Source: Yeosuana aquiaggeris (GTDB lineage: Bacteria; Bacteroidota; Bacteroidia; Flavobacteriales; Flavobacteriaceae). Taken from it: a DNA stretch of 64,000 nucleotides. The notes beneath the pieces were generated by a model, which was not told the DNA's origin, ran no database searches, and saw nothing but the letters and a program-made list of their open reading frames with translations. This document shows positions 28,616-38,605 of the stretch, in pieces. Each line of letters opens with the position of its first letter. Positions within the stretch are counted from its first letter, which is position 1. The position numbers and the translations under genes were made by a program. Where the stretch lies: assembly GCF_044003965.1 (NCBI RefSeq), contig NZ_JBAWKC010000001.1, positions 186,001-250,000 of the forward strand, given 5' to 3'.

Positions 28616-30142
28616 TTAGTATCCAGGATTTTGTTGCCATCTATTTCCAGACAATTCTATTTCTTCAATAGGTATCGGGAACAACTCATGTTTTCCAGCT
28701 TGAAAATCCGGAATGGTTCCAGCTGCTTTTCCTGTTCTTACCAGATCAAAGAAACGATGTCCTTCTCCTACCAATTCAACACGACGTTCTTTATAAATGT
28801 CATTTGTTAAATTAGCTCCTGAAGTTATTACATTTGCAAGGGTAGCTCTATTTCGTACCTCATTTAAATAGCCTCTTGCTCTATCGTCACTGATACTGCC
28901 TCTATTTAAAGCTTCAGCAGCCATTAATAACACATCAGCATACCTTATGGCTCTGTAGTTATTAGGGTTTGTAAGCGCTGCATCCGGAATGTTCTTATCT
29001 CCCAAGCGTGCAATATATTTTCTGTTAAAATAGCCGGTTTGTTCATAACCAGCGTCTGCATCATAAGAGGCTGTTGGGTTTTCACTAAGCCACTTCTGCA
29101 TATCCAAAATAGAATAGTCTAAACGGATATCGCCATCTTCAAAAGCATCTACCACATCTTGAGTAGGAACATTAAAACTATATCCAAAATCAAACACAGG
29201 CCCTACATAGCCTCTTGGGCCATTAAAACCAACCGCGTAATTCCCTTCAAGACATTCGAAACAACCATAAGAACCTCCATCAACATCAGAGTATTGAATT
29301 TCAAAAACGGATTCAATATTATTCTCATAATCGTTTTCCCACATTAATGGGGCCGTAGCAGAAGGTAATAGCTGGTAAGGTCCGTTATTTATGACATTCT
29401 CCAAAGCTGTAGCCGCTTTAGAAAATTTTTCGCTATCAGACAATTCGGATAATTCAATTTTAGACCAAGGTTGCTCTGCCCAGTATAAATAAGCTTTACC
29501 TAAAAGCGCTTCTGCAGCACCTTTTGTAATTCTTCCTGTTTGACTTTGCGTATATGGAAGGTTTGCTACCGCATAACTTAAATCATCTACAATTTGTTTG
29601 TAAATTAAATCTCTTGGTGTTCTGTCTACATTAAATTGATCGCCAAATTTCATTCGTTTATCAAGTACTAATGGCACATCTCCAAACCATTTTACCAATT
29701 CAAAATAATAGAAAGCTCTTAAAAATCTTGTCTGAGCCAAAACACTCGTTTTACCAGGGAAATCTTCTATCTTATTCTGAAACTCCATAATATAATTAGT
29801 ACGATTTACCCCTGTATACATCCAGGTCCAGATATTTCTTAATATAGGATTTACCGGTGTATGAATCATGTCGTCAATTTCTTGTATACCAGGTGTATCT
29901 GTAGCGCTTTCTCCACCGGCCAGCGTGTTATCTGAAGCTATTTCACCTACTTGAACTTGTTGAGCGGTTGCCTGTAAATAATCATATGCGGCAATTAAAG
30001 CCTCTTGATATTGCTCCTCTGAATTGAAAAAATCCTCTGAGTTTTCATCCAGTGAAGGCACATCAATAAAATCATCAGCACAAGAAAACATCGCGATAAA
30101 AGCAAATAATATCAAGATATTTTTAGTTTTTAAATTTTTCAT
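28616..30142 (-). CDS. SusD/RagB family nutrient-binding lipoprotein
   Basis: A 508-residue SusD homolog with lipoprotein signal 'FAFIAMFSC' (Cys21). The N-terminal helical TPR-like part ('YQEALIAAYDYLQA', 'RNIWTWMYTGVNRTNYIMEF', 'AQTRFLRAFYYFELVKWFGDVPLV') and the C-terminal 'NYRAIRYADVLLMAAEALNRG' and 'RRVELVGEGHRFFDLVRTG' are standard family motifs. The protein ends 'LFPIPIEEIELSGNRWQQNPGY', the usual SusD terminus. It caps the SusC channel and holds glucan for uptake. It follows susC by 8 bp. Specificity for laminarin is inferred from the operon. Confidence 0.96.
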   Translation of the reverse strand: MKNLKTKNILILFAFIAMFSCADDFIDVPSLDENSEDFFNSEEQYQEALIAAYDYLQATAQQVQVGEIASDNTLAGGESATDTPGIQEIDDMIHTPVNPILRNIWTWMYTGVNRTNYIMEFQNKIEDFPGKTSVLAQTRFLRAFYYFELVKWFGDVPLVLDKRMKFGDQFNVDRTPRDLIYKQIVDDLSYAVANLPYTQSQTGRITKGAAEALLGKAYLYWAEQPWSKIELSELSDSEKFSKAATALENVINNGPYQLLPSATAPLMWENDYENNIESVFEIQYSDVDGGSYGCFECLEGNYAVGFNGPRGYVGPVFDFGYSFNVPTQDVVDAFEDGDIRLDYSILDMQKWLSENPTASYDADAGYEQTGYFNRKYIARLGDKNIPDAALTNPNNYRAIRYADVLLMAAEALNRGSISDDRARGYLNEVRNRATLANVITSGANLTNDIYKERRVELVGEGHRFFDLVRTGKAAGTIPDFQAGKHELFPIPIEEIELSGNRWQQNPGY

Positions 30143-30150
30143 AATACTTA

Positions 30151-33100
30151 TTAAAATTTTAAGTTAATTCCTAATAAAAATGTTTTAGCACTAGGATAAA
30201 ACCCTTGGTCTATTCCACCTCCTATAGGCGCACCAGTAGAGCCTGTAGGATCATATCCTTTATATTCAGTAAGTGTAAATAAATTACTTGCTGAAACATA
30301 AAGGCGTAATCTGCTAATATTCAAATCTTCGAGTAATTTATCTGAGAAGGTATATCCTAATTGTACATTTTGTAATCGTACAAAAGAACCATCTTCAACA
30401 TAAAAATCTGAGAATAAACCATTAGGTGTAGCCCCATTTGTAACTCTTGGGAACGTGTTGCTTGTTCCTTCTCCAGTCCAACGGTCTAAATATGAGATTG
30501 TTCTGTTTGTTTTCTGTTGACCTCGCTCATAATTACGTACAATTTCATTTCCTATTGACGCAAATACAAAAGCCCCAAAATCAAAATTCTTGTAATCTAA
30601 AGAGATGTTAAGACCCATCGTGGCGTCTGGTATTGGATTACCTAAATTGACTCTGTCGGCTAAAGTAATAACTCCATCAGTAGCGTCTGGAATACCGTCG
30701 TTATTAGTGTCAACCGTTAGCTGATCCACATATTTTATATCACCAGGCTGTGGGACTATATCTCCAATTGGTGAGGCATCAATCTCTGCTTGATTTTGAA
30801 AAATTCCAGCTGTTTGATACCCATAAAAATATCCCATCGGGAATCCGGCTTCCATTCTAGATGGAGTAGGTTGGCTTATACCAAATTCTCCTCCAGTTAA
30901 AAAACCTGTATCTGTATTTACAGATAACACCTCATTCCTAAGATAGGTTACATTGTATTTAATACTAAACTTAAAGTTTTCGCTAAAGTTATCTGAGTAA
31001 CCAATGGCAAATTCCAGACCTTCATTCTCTACTTCACCTCCGTTAACAACCGGTGGCCCTCCTGTACCTAGTAAACCTGAAACTTGAGGGATTACTAGTA
31101 AATCATCCGTTCTTCTTTTGAAATAATCTGCAGTGATATCCAGTTTGTTATCTAAAAATCTCATATCTAAACCAATATCAAAAGTTTTTTGCTTTTCCCA
31201 TTTTATCTCTGGGTTAGCAATACCACCACTGGCTTTACCAATAAGTTCCTCGTCGTCAAAGATATAAGTGCCTTCTCCATTAAGGAGGGAAATATATCTG
31301 TACCCTGGAATTCTATCATTACCAAGAATTCCGTAAGAAGCTCTTATCTTTAAGAAATTAATAAAATTACTGTCTTTTAAAAAGTTTTCATCAGAGGCTA
31401 TCCATCCAATAGAACCTGAAGGTAATATAGCAAAACGGTTTTCTGGTCCAAATGCTGTGGATCCATCACGTCTTACTACTGCTGATATCAAATACTTTCC
31501 ATCATAATTATATTGTAGTCTACCAAAATAGGACAATAATCTAGTATCAAAAAACCCATTTCTTCCTGTGAACCTACTATCTAATTCAACATCACTTGCT
31601 AGCTCAATGCTCGCATTTTCAAACCTATTGTCTATAATATCATATCCAGTAGCTCCCATAAATTCTCCAGTAGATTTTACTACGGAAGTACCTAAAACAG
31701 CACTTATATTGTGTACATCATTAAATTGGTTTTCGTAACTAATAGTGGCATCAAATGTGTAATCTTTATAATAATCTAAAGTCTCTCTAACACTACTTCT
31801 TGAAACGTTACTGTTTTTTCCACTACCAAAATACGCGATAGGTTCAAAAATTTTACCTGCTACCTCTGCATAATTCCACTGAATACTCGATAGGGCCGTA
31901 AAATGATCAAGAAATTTATAAGATAATCCTGCGTTTCCGCTTAACTTCATAACTTTGCCTCTATTGAAAGTGTCATCTATTTGAGCTAAAGGGTTTATAA
32001 CTTCACCTCCTAAGCCTTCTGCTAATGTATAGTCTCCGTTTTCATCATAAACCGTAAAGGTAGGTGCCATATTAATAGCATTAGAAAGCAGTGAAGAATT
32101 TGAATTTTCCGGTAGGTTTCTTTTGTTAGTCCTCATTAATGTAAGACCCGTAGTAAATTTAAAATTCTTAAGAAATTCTAAACTATAGCTAGCATTATTC
32201 GTAAAACGCGTAAAATTAGACTTTGATCCGCCCACAATCCCGTCTTGTGTTAAAAAAGAACCACTGTAAGAATATGTAGAGTTTTTTCCACCTCCTCTAA
32301 AAAGAATATTGTGATTTTGAGTTGGTGCATCTTCAAATAATAAATCCTGCCAATCTGTTCCCTTTCCTAAACTTGACAAATCTGTAAAAGGAGGTGTATT
32401 TCCTCCAGCCGCATAAGCTTCATTAACAATAGCAGCATATTCTGTGGCATTTAAAACAGGAATTTTACGAGTGGTTTGTTGAAACCCTCCGTAAGCATTA
32501 TACTCAACAGTAATTGGCATTTCTCTGCGTCCTTTTTTTGTTGTGATCAGAATAACACCATTTGCTGCTCTAACACCATATATACCCGCAGTAGCATCTT
32601 TAAGTATATTCATACTTTCAATGTCATTTGGGTTTAAAACGCTGAGGTCTTCAATAATGTTTCCATCAACTAAAATTAAAGGTCTGTTATCACCGTTAGT
32701 TGAAACCCCTCTTATACTAATAGTTGAAGCTCCACCTGGAGTTCCAGACTGAGTGGTAATATTAACCCCTGCAACCTGGCCCTGCAATGCCTGTTCAATT
32801 CTTGTTGGATTTAATGCCTCAATACTTTCGCTTGAAACAACACTGACCGCGCCCGTAATTTCCTTTTTGGTTTGAGTACCATAACCAATAACAACTACTT
32901 CATCAAGCTTAGCAATGTCCTCTTGCAATGTCACGGATACATTATTGCTATTCGCTATAACCAGTTCTTTTGTAATGTAACCAATGTAACTAAAGGTAAG
33001 CGTTGAACCTATTTCAACACCTGTTACTGTAAAATTACCATCAAAATCAGAAACTGATCCTCTAGACGTGTTTTTTACAATTATATTAACTCCAGGAATA

Positions 33101-33204
33101 GGTATTCCACTTTCGTCCTGAACAGTCCCGCTTATGTCTACATTTTGAGCACTGGTATATGCCATACAAAATAAAGCAAGAAATTTAAAGAGCGTATGTC
33201 TCAT
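30151..33204 (-). CDS. SusC/RagA family TonB-dependent outer-membrane transporter
   Basis: A 1017-residue protein with a signal peptide, then a CarboxypepD_reg-like domain ('DISGTVQDESGIPIPGVNII', about 23-95). The plug carries 'VVVIGYGTQTKKEITGAVS', 'LQGQVAGV' and 'DATAGIYGVRAANGVILITT', and a 22-strand-type barrel ends '...AKTFLLGINLKF' with the terminal Phe of outer-membrane proteins. It imports laminari-oligosaccharides together with SusD, using TonB energy. It is the first gene of its operon; the start is 164 bp downstream of operator copy 3. Confidence 0.96.
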   Translation of the reverse strand: MRHTLFKFLALFCMAYTSAQNVDISGTVQDESGIPIPGVNIIVKNTSRGSVSDFDGNFTVTGVEIGSTLTFSYIGYITKELVIANSNNVSVTLQEDIAKLDEVVVIGYGTQTKKEITGAVSVVSSESIEALNPTRIEQALQGQVAGVNITTQSGTPGGASTISIRGVSTNGDNRPLILVDGNIIEDLSVLNPNDIESMNILKDATAGIYGVRAANGVILITTKKGRREMPITVEYNAYGGFQQTTRKIPVLNATEYAAIVNEAYAAGGNTPPFTDLSSLGKGTDWQDLLFEDAPTQNHNILFRGGGKNSTYSYSGSFLTQDGIVGGSKSNFTRFTNNASYSLEFLKNFKFTTGLTLMRTNKRNLPENSNSSLLSNAINMAPTFTVYDENGDYTLAEGLGGEVINPLAQIDDTFNRGKVMKLSGNAGLSYKFLDHFTALSSIQWNYAEVAGKIFEPIAYFGSGKNSNVSRSSVRETLDYYKDYTFDATISYENQFNDVHNISAVLGTSVVKSTGEFMGATGYDIIDNRFENASIELASDVELDSRFTGRNGFFDTRLLSYFGRLQYNYDGKYLISAVVRRDGSTAFGPENRFAILPSGSIGWIASDENFLKDSNFINFLKIRASYGILGNDRIPGYRYISLLNGEGTYIFDDEELIGKASGGIANPEIKWEKQKTFDIGLDMRFLDNKLDITADYFKRRTDDLLVIPQVSGLLGTGGPPVVNGGEVENEGLEFAIGYSDNFSENFKFSIKYNVTYLRNEVLSVNTDTGFLTGGEFGISQPTPSRMEAGFPMGYFYGYQTAGIFQNQAEIDASPIGDIVPQPGDIKYVDQLTVDTNNDGIPDATDGVITLADRVNLGNPIPDATMGLNISLDYKNFDFGAFVFASIGNEIVRNYERGQQKTNRTISYLDRWTGEGTSNTFPRVTNGATPNGLFSDFYVEDGSFVRLQNVQLGYTFSDKLLEDLNISRLRLYVSASNLFTLTEYKGYDPTGSTGAPIGGGIDQGFYPSAKTFLLGINLKF

Positions 33205-33265
33205 AAAATAATAATTTAAGGTTTAGATAAATTTATAAATCATTAACAAAAGAAATATATAAAAC

Positions 33266-33286
33266 ACCTCAACAAAAAACATACAC
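33266..33286 (-). promoter_or_regulatory. Conserved block B, copy 3
   Basis: The plus strand reads ACCTCAACAAAAAACATACAC, 62 bp upstream of the susC start and 89 bp from operator copy 3 (measured from CATACA to GTTGTGG). Further similarity to the copy-1 region follows (TAAAAAATAGCTTAATTAACATAA against TAAAAACAACTTAATTCATATAA; compare from 33291 and 1172). Confidence 0.6.
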
Positions 33287-33367
33287 GGTTTAAAAAATAG
33301 CTTAATTAACATAACGTTAACAATAACAGTCCTTCCAAGAAATTGTATATAAATCAATAAAGAGGTT

Positions 33368-33386
33368 TGTTGTGGTAATGTATAGG
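33368..33386 (-). promoter_or_regulatory. Putative PUL operator (block A), copy 3
   Basis: TGTTGTGGTAATGTATAGG, with 18 of 19 bases shared with copies 1 and 2. It lies in the 204-bp gap between the regulator's stop codon (33409) and susC, which makes it the best candidate binding site for that regulator. Confidence 0.7.
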
Positions 33387-33408
33387 TAAAAAGAGACTGT
33401 TTTGTCCT

Positions 33409-36213
33409 TTATATTTCTAAAATATAATCTGAAAGACTATCTTCATGCGATAAGCCCATCTTTTTGCGCAAACGATAGCGTTTAACCTCAACACTTCTTG
33501 GTGATATATTTAAAAGTGGGGCAATCTCTTTTGATGATAAATTAAGCCTAAGATAAGCGCAAAGCCTTAAATCATTTGAAGTAAGAGTAGAATGGTTATT
33601 TTTAATCTTTTTTAAGAAATCTTTATCAGCATTGTTAAAAGCCTCTTCAAATAAATTCCAATCATCAGAATTGTTTAAATTTTTATCAATGATTTTAACC
33701 ACATGCTTTAGGTTTTTGGAATCCTCTGCGTTTTTTAATTCCTTTTTTATATTATTTAAAAATTCATTCTTCTTTATCAAACTCATTGTTGAAATTCCTA
33801 ATTCTCTGTTCTTAGTCTCTATGTCTTGACGTAACTTATCATTATTAAACTTCATAAGCTGTTTCTGGTTTTCTAATTCCTTCAGCTCTAATTGTTGCTG
33901 GGTTTTAAATAACAATTTTTCCCTTTGCTTCTTATAGTAACGTTTGTAAACATTGTGAACAATTAATGAAAATAACCATAACGCTATGATATAAATAAAT
34001 ATCATTGTGTTTGATAAAAACCATGGTCTTTCAATTTTAAAATTAAAGGAGGCTATATTACTGGAAAGAGTATTTCCGGTTTTTGCTCTTACATTAAACG
34101 TGTAGTTTCCAAATGGCAAATATTTAAACGTAGCGTTTGAATCTTTAGACCATGGACTCCAATGGGTATCAATACCTTCCAATTGATATTGATATTCTGT
34201 GTCTAAATATTTATCAAATTCAGGGACGCTAAAAGTGAATTCTACATTGTTAAAGTTGTTATCAAATTTGCCTTCTTCAGCGATTTTTACACTCTCCAGA
34301 TTAGAATCCAAATCGCTTATTGTTACCGAACAAATATTAACCTTATACGTTTTTTCCTGAATCTTATCCAAATCAAGTATGACATATCCGGAAGAGGCAC
34401 CTATTAAATATTTTTGATCCTGTAAATAGGATATATTTTCATAGCCAGTCAGTCCTCTAGGTAAAACTTTTGAGAACGGAATATTCCTGACTTTTGGAGT
34501 ACTACTTAATTTACCTGGCGCAATAAAATTTAAATTTCTGGAAGAAAAACCCCAAAGTTTGTTCCTTTCTTTATCGTAAACAAGTTTCCCAGTAGAATAC
34601 TCAACCTCATCTACTAAATTACTCAATAAGGTATCCTTCAAAAAGGTTTGCTTATCATTATTATATTTAAAAACGCCTTCTTTATACGCGTAATAAATAT
34701 GGTTGTTATAATTAATAAGACTTGATGTTATACCCTTTTCAACTGACGTGTCCTTTGAGACTTCCAAAACATTTATTAGTTCTTTATCTAACTTAATTTT
34801 AAAAACTCCCTTATATTCGTGATTCACCAGAAACTGGTTAGTATCAACCATTTCAAAAAATTTACTAGAAATATCAAAGCCCCGAATTTTATTTCTGAGT
34901 TTCCACTCATTATTTTTCTTTTCAATAACATATAACCCGTCATAATTGCCTTGCAACATGATATTTGGATTGCCCTCTATCGGGATCATATTCCAGGCAC
35001 CTTGAATATCTGAAATCAATTTAACTTTATTTCCATTAACTATAAAGGTTCCTGAATTGTGTCCACAAAACAAGGCATTATCATATTGAACCAAACACCA
35101 CACTTGTCCTTGTGTCCCTTCAATAAATTTAAATTCGGACTTTGAAATTGAGGGCCTATAAAACAATCCTTGATTGGTTCCCAGATACAACATATCATTA
35201 AAAACCGAAGAGGCATAGACTGTTCCAATTTTTCCATTTATCTCATTATAAATACTAAACGGTGAATTAATATTAACACAATTGATACCATTATTTAATC
35301 CAAGCCAAATATTGCTTTCTAAATCTTCGTAAATAGATTGAACCGTATTGTTACTTAAGCCATTAAAGTTGTTAATTTGATAATCTAGCTCTCCATTAGG
35401 CAATAAATGAAAAATCCCATCAGCAATCGTTCCTAAAATAAAACTGTTATCACTTAATTGAACACTTCTATAAACACTGACACTTGAAATGACATTGTTG
35501 GCCGGAATTTCCCATTTTTTAAGAGTATCATTTTCAAAAAAATAAAAACCATTGTCTTCCGTCTCAATCAATAATTGCCCTAAATGATAAAACATATTAA
35601 CAAGTAAATTTTCTTTTACTACATTATCATCTATAACTAAAGTAGATTTACCGTTTTCAATTTTATAGATCCCGTCTTTAGTTTTTTGATAATAAATACT
35701 TCCGTTAACTTTAAAGATTTTATAGATAGTGGTGTTGGAATCAATAACAGAATAATTATTTTCCCTTTTATTATAAATATATATTCTTTTTAAAGATTGA
35801 AACAATACCCATTCATCAACATCAATAATGTTCCAGATCTCCTCATCATCTAAAAACGAAATGTTTAATCTTTGAGATAATGAGGTATAGTTTAAGGTTC
35901 CAAAATCATTCTTTTTCCAATACCCAAATTCTCTATAGCAACCCGTATATATGATATCATCAATCACGTTAACCGACCTCATAATAGTTTCATTTGGAGA
36001 ATCATACAATTTCCAGGCGGCTCCATTATACTCCAACAATCCTTTGTTATTTGCTATGTATATGTTTTTATCCTTTGATTGTGAAATGCCCCAATTTTGA
36101 TTTTCTGCACCATAATCTTTGGGCGTAAATATTTCTATTGGGGGCGTTTCTTGAGCAGGTGATTCAAAAAACACAAGCAACATAAAGGTTACAAACAAAA
36201 AAAACCTATTCAT
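33409..36213 (-). CDS. Membrane-bound PUL regulator: Reg_prop propeller, Y_Y_Y domain, LuxR-type HTH
   Basis: A 934-residue protein with a signal peptide. About 600 residues of two-component-regulator-propeller repeats follow ('NKGLLEYNGAAWKLYD', 'SIYEDLESNIWLGLNNGINC'). A Y_Y_Y domain comes next ('YQYQLEGIDTHWSPWSKD...FGNYTFNVRAKTG', about 645-710), then one transmembrane helix ('TMIFIYIIALWLFSLIV'), a coiled coil ('KQREKLLFKTQQQLELKELENQ'), and a C-terminal LuxR/GerE-type HTH ('LTSNDLRLCAYLRLNLSSKEIAPLLNISPRSVEVKRYRLRKKMGL'). There is no histidine kinase or receiver domain, unlike HTCS regulators. It probably senses laminari-oligosaccharide in the periplasm and activates the three operator-bearing promoters (inference). 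It lies directly upstream of susC in the same orientation. Confidence 0.88.
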   Translation of the reverse strand: MNRFFLFVTFMLLVFFESPAQETPPIEIFTPKDYGAENQNWGISQSKDKNIYIANNKGLLEYNGAAWKLYDSPNETIMRSVNVIDDIIYTGCYREFGYWKKNDFGTLNYTSLSQRLNISFLDDEEIWNIIDVDEWVLFQSLKRIYIYNKRENNYSVIDSNTTIYKIFKVNGSIYYQKTKDGIYKIENGKSTLVIDDNVVKENLLVNMFYHLGQLLIETEDNGFYFFENDTLKKWEIPANNVISSVSVYRSVQLSDNSFILGTIADGIFHLLPNGELDYQINNFNGLSNNTVQSIYEDLESNIWLGLNNGINCVNINSPFSIYNEINGKIGTVYASSVFNDMLYLGTNQGLFYRPSISKSEFKFIEGTQGQVWCLVQYDNALFCGHNSGTFIVNGNKVKLISDIQGAWNMIPIEGNPNIMLQGNYDGLYVIEKKNNEWKLRNKIRGFDISSKFFEMVDTNQFLVNHEYKGVFKIKLDKELINVLEVSKDTSVEKGITSSLINYNNHIYYAYKEGVFKYNNDKQTFLKDTLLSNLVDEVEYSTGKLVYDKERNKLWGFSSRNLNFIAPGKLSSTPKVRNIPFSKVLPRGLTGYENISYLQDQKYLIGASSGYVILDLDKIQEKTYKVNICSVTISDLDSNLESVKIAEEGKFDNNFNNVEFTFSVPEFDKYLDTEYQYQLEGIDTHWSPWSKDSNATFKYLPFGNYTFNVRAKTGNTLSSNIASFNFKIERPWFLSNTMIFIYIIALWLFSLIVHNVYKRYYKKQREKLLFKTQQQLELKELENQKQLMKFNNDKLRQDIETKNRELGISTMSLIKKNEFLNNIKKELKNAEDSKNLKHVVKIIDKNLNNSDDWNLFEEAFNNADKDFLKKIKNNHSTLTSNDLRLCAYLRLNLSSKEIAPLLNISPRSVEVKRYRLRKKMGLSHEDSLSDYILEI

Positions 36214-36422
36214 AATAGTATTGGTTAATAAGCTATAATGTTAAGTTACTAATATAATTTAAATATATGAAAAACAAGGTATTTTTAAAAAATAACCATC
36301 ATTTGTATGGTTCATAAACCAGATATATCACACCACTACATCATATCAATTATAAAAAACAAAGGGGTTACGAAATAAACCCTATTGTAAAATGAATTAA
36401 ATTTATAATAAAAACCATTATT

Positions 36423-37067
36423 GTGGATAGATACCAAGAGACTTTTAAAACATGGAATAAATTGGCGCCGCTTTATCAAGACAAGTTTATGCACCTAGAC
36501 TTGTACAATGATACTTATGATAAATTTTTAAGTTTGGTAAAAAAACAACAAGGGTTAAATATTATTGATCTTGGTTGTGGCCCAGGAAACATTTGTAAAT
36601 ATCTGCTAACAAAAAATCCTGAATTACAAATTACAGCTATTGATGTGTCTTCAAATATGATTGAATTAGCTAATAGAAATAGTCCGTCAGCAGAATTTCT
36701 TACAATGGATATAAGAGAAATATCCCGTTTGAAAAAGGAATATACTGGCATTATTTGTGGTTTTTGTATACCTTATTTGTCACAATCTGACTTAATAAAT
36801 TTAATTGCTCACTGTAAAAACCTGCTAAAAAAAACAGGCATCCTTTACTTGAGTTTTGTAGAAGGTGACTATAATCAATCGGGGTATCAGGTTGGTAGTA
36901 ATGGTGATAAAATGTACTTTTATTATCATCCTTTAGACCTGTTGCAAGAAACTCTTAAAGCAAATTGTTTTAAAACAGAGCATCTCATTCACAAACATTA
37001 TATTAAAATTGATCATACGGAAGAAATTCATACCATCATAATAGTGAGCAAAATCTCTGAAAGCTAA
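36423..37067 (+). CDS. Class I SAM-dependent methyltransferase
   Basis: A 214-residue protein starting with GTG. Motif I 'IIDLGCGPGNICKYLL' (about 44-59) and the following acidic 'ITAIDVSSNMIELANRN' define a Rossmann-fold SAM methyltransferase of the Methyltransf_11/25 type. 'MDIREISRL' and 'GICGFCIPYLS'-like segments fit motifs II-III. The substrate is unknown. Its stop codon (37065-37067) directly abuts the stop of the convergent aminotransferase gene. The 209-bp gap to the regulator's start holds no recognised operator. Confidence 0.85.
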   Translation: MDRYQETFKTWNKLAPLYQDKFMHLDLYNDTYDKFLSLVKKQQGLNIIDLGCGPGNICKYLLTKNPELQITAIDVSSNMIELANRNSPSAEFLTMDIREISRLKKEYTGIICGFCIPYLSQSDLINLIAHCKNLLKKTGILYLSFVEGDYNQSGYQVGSNGDKMYFYYHPLDLLQETLKANCFKTEHLIHKHYIKIDHTEEIHTIIIVSKISES

Positions 37068-38558
37068 TTACATGTTAAACCAATCACCAACAATTTTCTG
37101 CTCAATGTTATGGTTTCCTTTGTGTATAAATTCGTTTTTTATAGAATCATAGCTGTAATCCTTTTGCCACTCCTTAAAGTTTTTGGCCACCTCTTTTATA
37201 GCCTCACAAATAAATTCTATTTCGGCATTGGTCATTGTTGGATGAATAGACATTCTAATCCATCCCGGGCGTTCCATTAAACAGCCTTCCAGTATTTTTT
37301 GTTCAATGGCTCTGGAGGTAAGCTGATCTACGTGCAGTAAATAATGACCATAAGTACCTGCACAAGAGCAACCGCCTCTGGTTTGGACGCCAAATCGGTC
37401 ATTTAAAAGTTTGACCACTAAATTATAATGGGCATCTTCAATAAAGAAAGAAAACACGCCTAACCTTTCAGTATGCTCTGGCGCAAGAATTGTTAGATTC
37501 TGGATGTTAGAAAGTTTTTTAAAAATAATGGCATTGAGTTCATGCTCTCTGTCTAAAATATTTTGTACCCCCATTTGCTCCTTAAGCCTAATAGCCAGAG
37601 CAATTTTTATAGCTTGTAAAAACCCTGGGGTTCCGCCATCTTCTCTGGTTTCTATATCATCAATATAGTCATGATTCCCCCATGGGTTTGTATACGATAC
37701 GGTTCCACCTCCAGGATTGTCTGGCACCAAATTTTTATACAGTTTTTTGTTGAAAATTAAAACCCCTGAGGAACCAGGCCCGCCTAAAAATTTGTGTGGT
37801 GAAAAGGTAATAGCATCTAAATATTGCTCTTCATCTTCTGGGTGCATATCAATATCAACATACGGCGCAGAACAGGCAAAATCTACAAAGCAAAGGCCAT
37901 TATTTTGATGCATTATTTTGGCTATTTGGTGATAATTTGTTCTGATTCCCGTGACATTAGAACAGCCTGTAATAGCTGCCATTTTTAAAGGTACATGTTG
38001 ATATTTCTCCAATAAATCTTCCAGATTTTTTAAACACGGCAATCCTTCTTCATTTGATTGGATGACTTCAACTTTAGCAATCGTTTCTAACCAAGACGTT
38101 TGATTAGAATGGTGTTCCATATGAGACACAAATATAATTGGTCTTTTTTCATCAGGCACTTGGGTATGGTCTTTCAGGTTTTCATTCAGCCTAATCCCAA
38201 GAATCCGCTGGAATTTATTAATGGCGCCCGTCATACCTGTTCCAACGGTTATTAATACATCATCTTTAGAAGCGTTGACGTGTTTTTTAATAATGTTTCT
38301 GGCATCATGATACGCCGTGGTCATGGCCGACCCTGTTATAGAGGTTTCGGTATGCGTGTTGGCAACAAAAGGACCAATTTCATTTAATAATTTATCTTCA
38401 ATAGGCCTATACAACCTGCCGCTCGCCGTCCAGTCAGCATAAATGATCTTTTTCTTACCATATGGAGATTCAAACTCTTGATCGACGCCAACAATGTTAT
38501 CTCTAAAAGTGGAAAAATAAGTCTCAAGACTGGTGTTATTTTCTTTTTCATTAACCAT
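37068..38558 (-). CDS. Class V aminotransferase fold PLP enzyme (cysteine desulfurase-like)
   Basis: A 496-residue PLP enzyme. The Schiff-base Lys256 is in 'ITFSPHKFLGGPGSSG', with 'SHMEHHSNQTSW' and 'FVDFACSAPYVDIDMHP' upstream, as in NifS/Csd proteins. A Cys-rich loop 'TRGGCSCAGTYGHYLL' (Cys397, Cys399) sits where desulfurases carry the catalytic Cys, but the context differs from the IscS/SufS consensus. It could therefore be a desulfurase, a selenocysteine lyase-like or another C-S/C-N lyase. It is 47 bp downstream of the DsbD-type gene and in the same orientation. Confidence 0.85.
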   Translation of the reverse strand: MVNEKENNTSLETYFSTFRDNIVGVDQEFESPYGKKKIIYADWTASGRLYRPIEDKLLNEIGPFVANTHTETSITGSAMTTAYHDARNIIKKHVNASKDDVLITVGTGMTGAINKFQRILGIRLNENLKDHTQVPDEKRPIIFVSHMEHHSNQTSWLETIAKVEVIQSNEEGLPCLKNLEDLLEKYQHVPLKMAAITGCSNVTGIRTNYHQIAKIMHQNNGLCFVDFACSAPYVDIDMHPEDEEQYLDAITFSPHKFLGGPGSSGVLIFNKKLYKNLVPDNPGGGTVSYTNPWGNHDYIDDIETREDGGTPGFLQAIKIALAIRLKEQMGVQNILDREHELNAIIFKKLSNIQNLTILAPEHTERLGVFSFFIEDAHYNLVVKLLNDRFGVQTRGGCSCAGTYGHYLLHVDQLTSRAIEQKILEGCLMERPGWIRMSIHPTMTNAEIEFICEAIKEVAKNFKEWQKDYSYDSIKNEFIHKGNHNIEQKIVGDWFNM

Positions 38559-38605
38559 TACCTGTTCATATTTTTTCTAAAAAAGATGTTTCCTTAATAA
38601 TTTCT

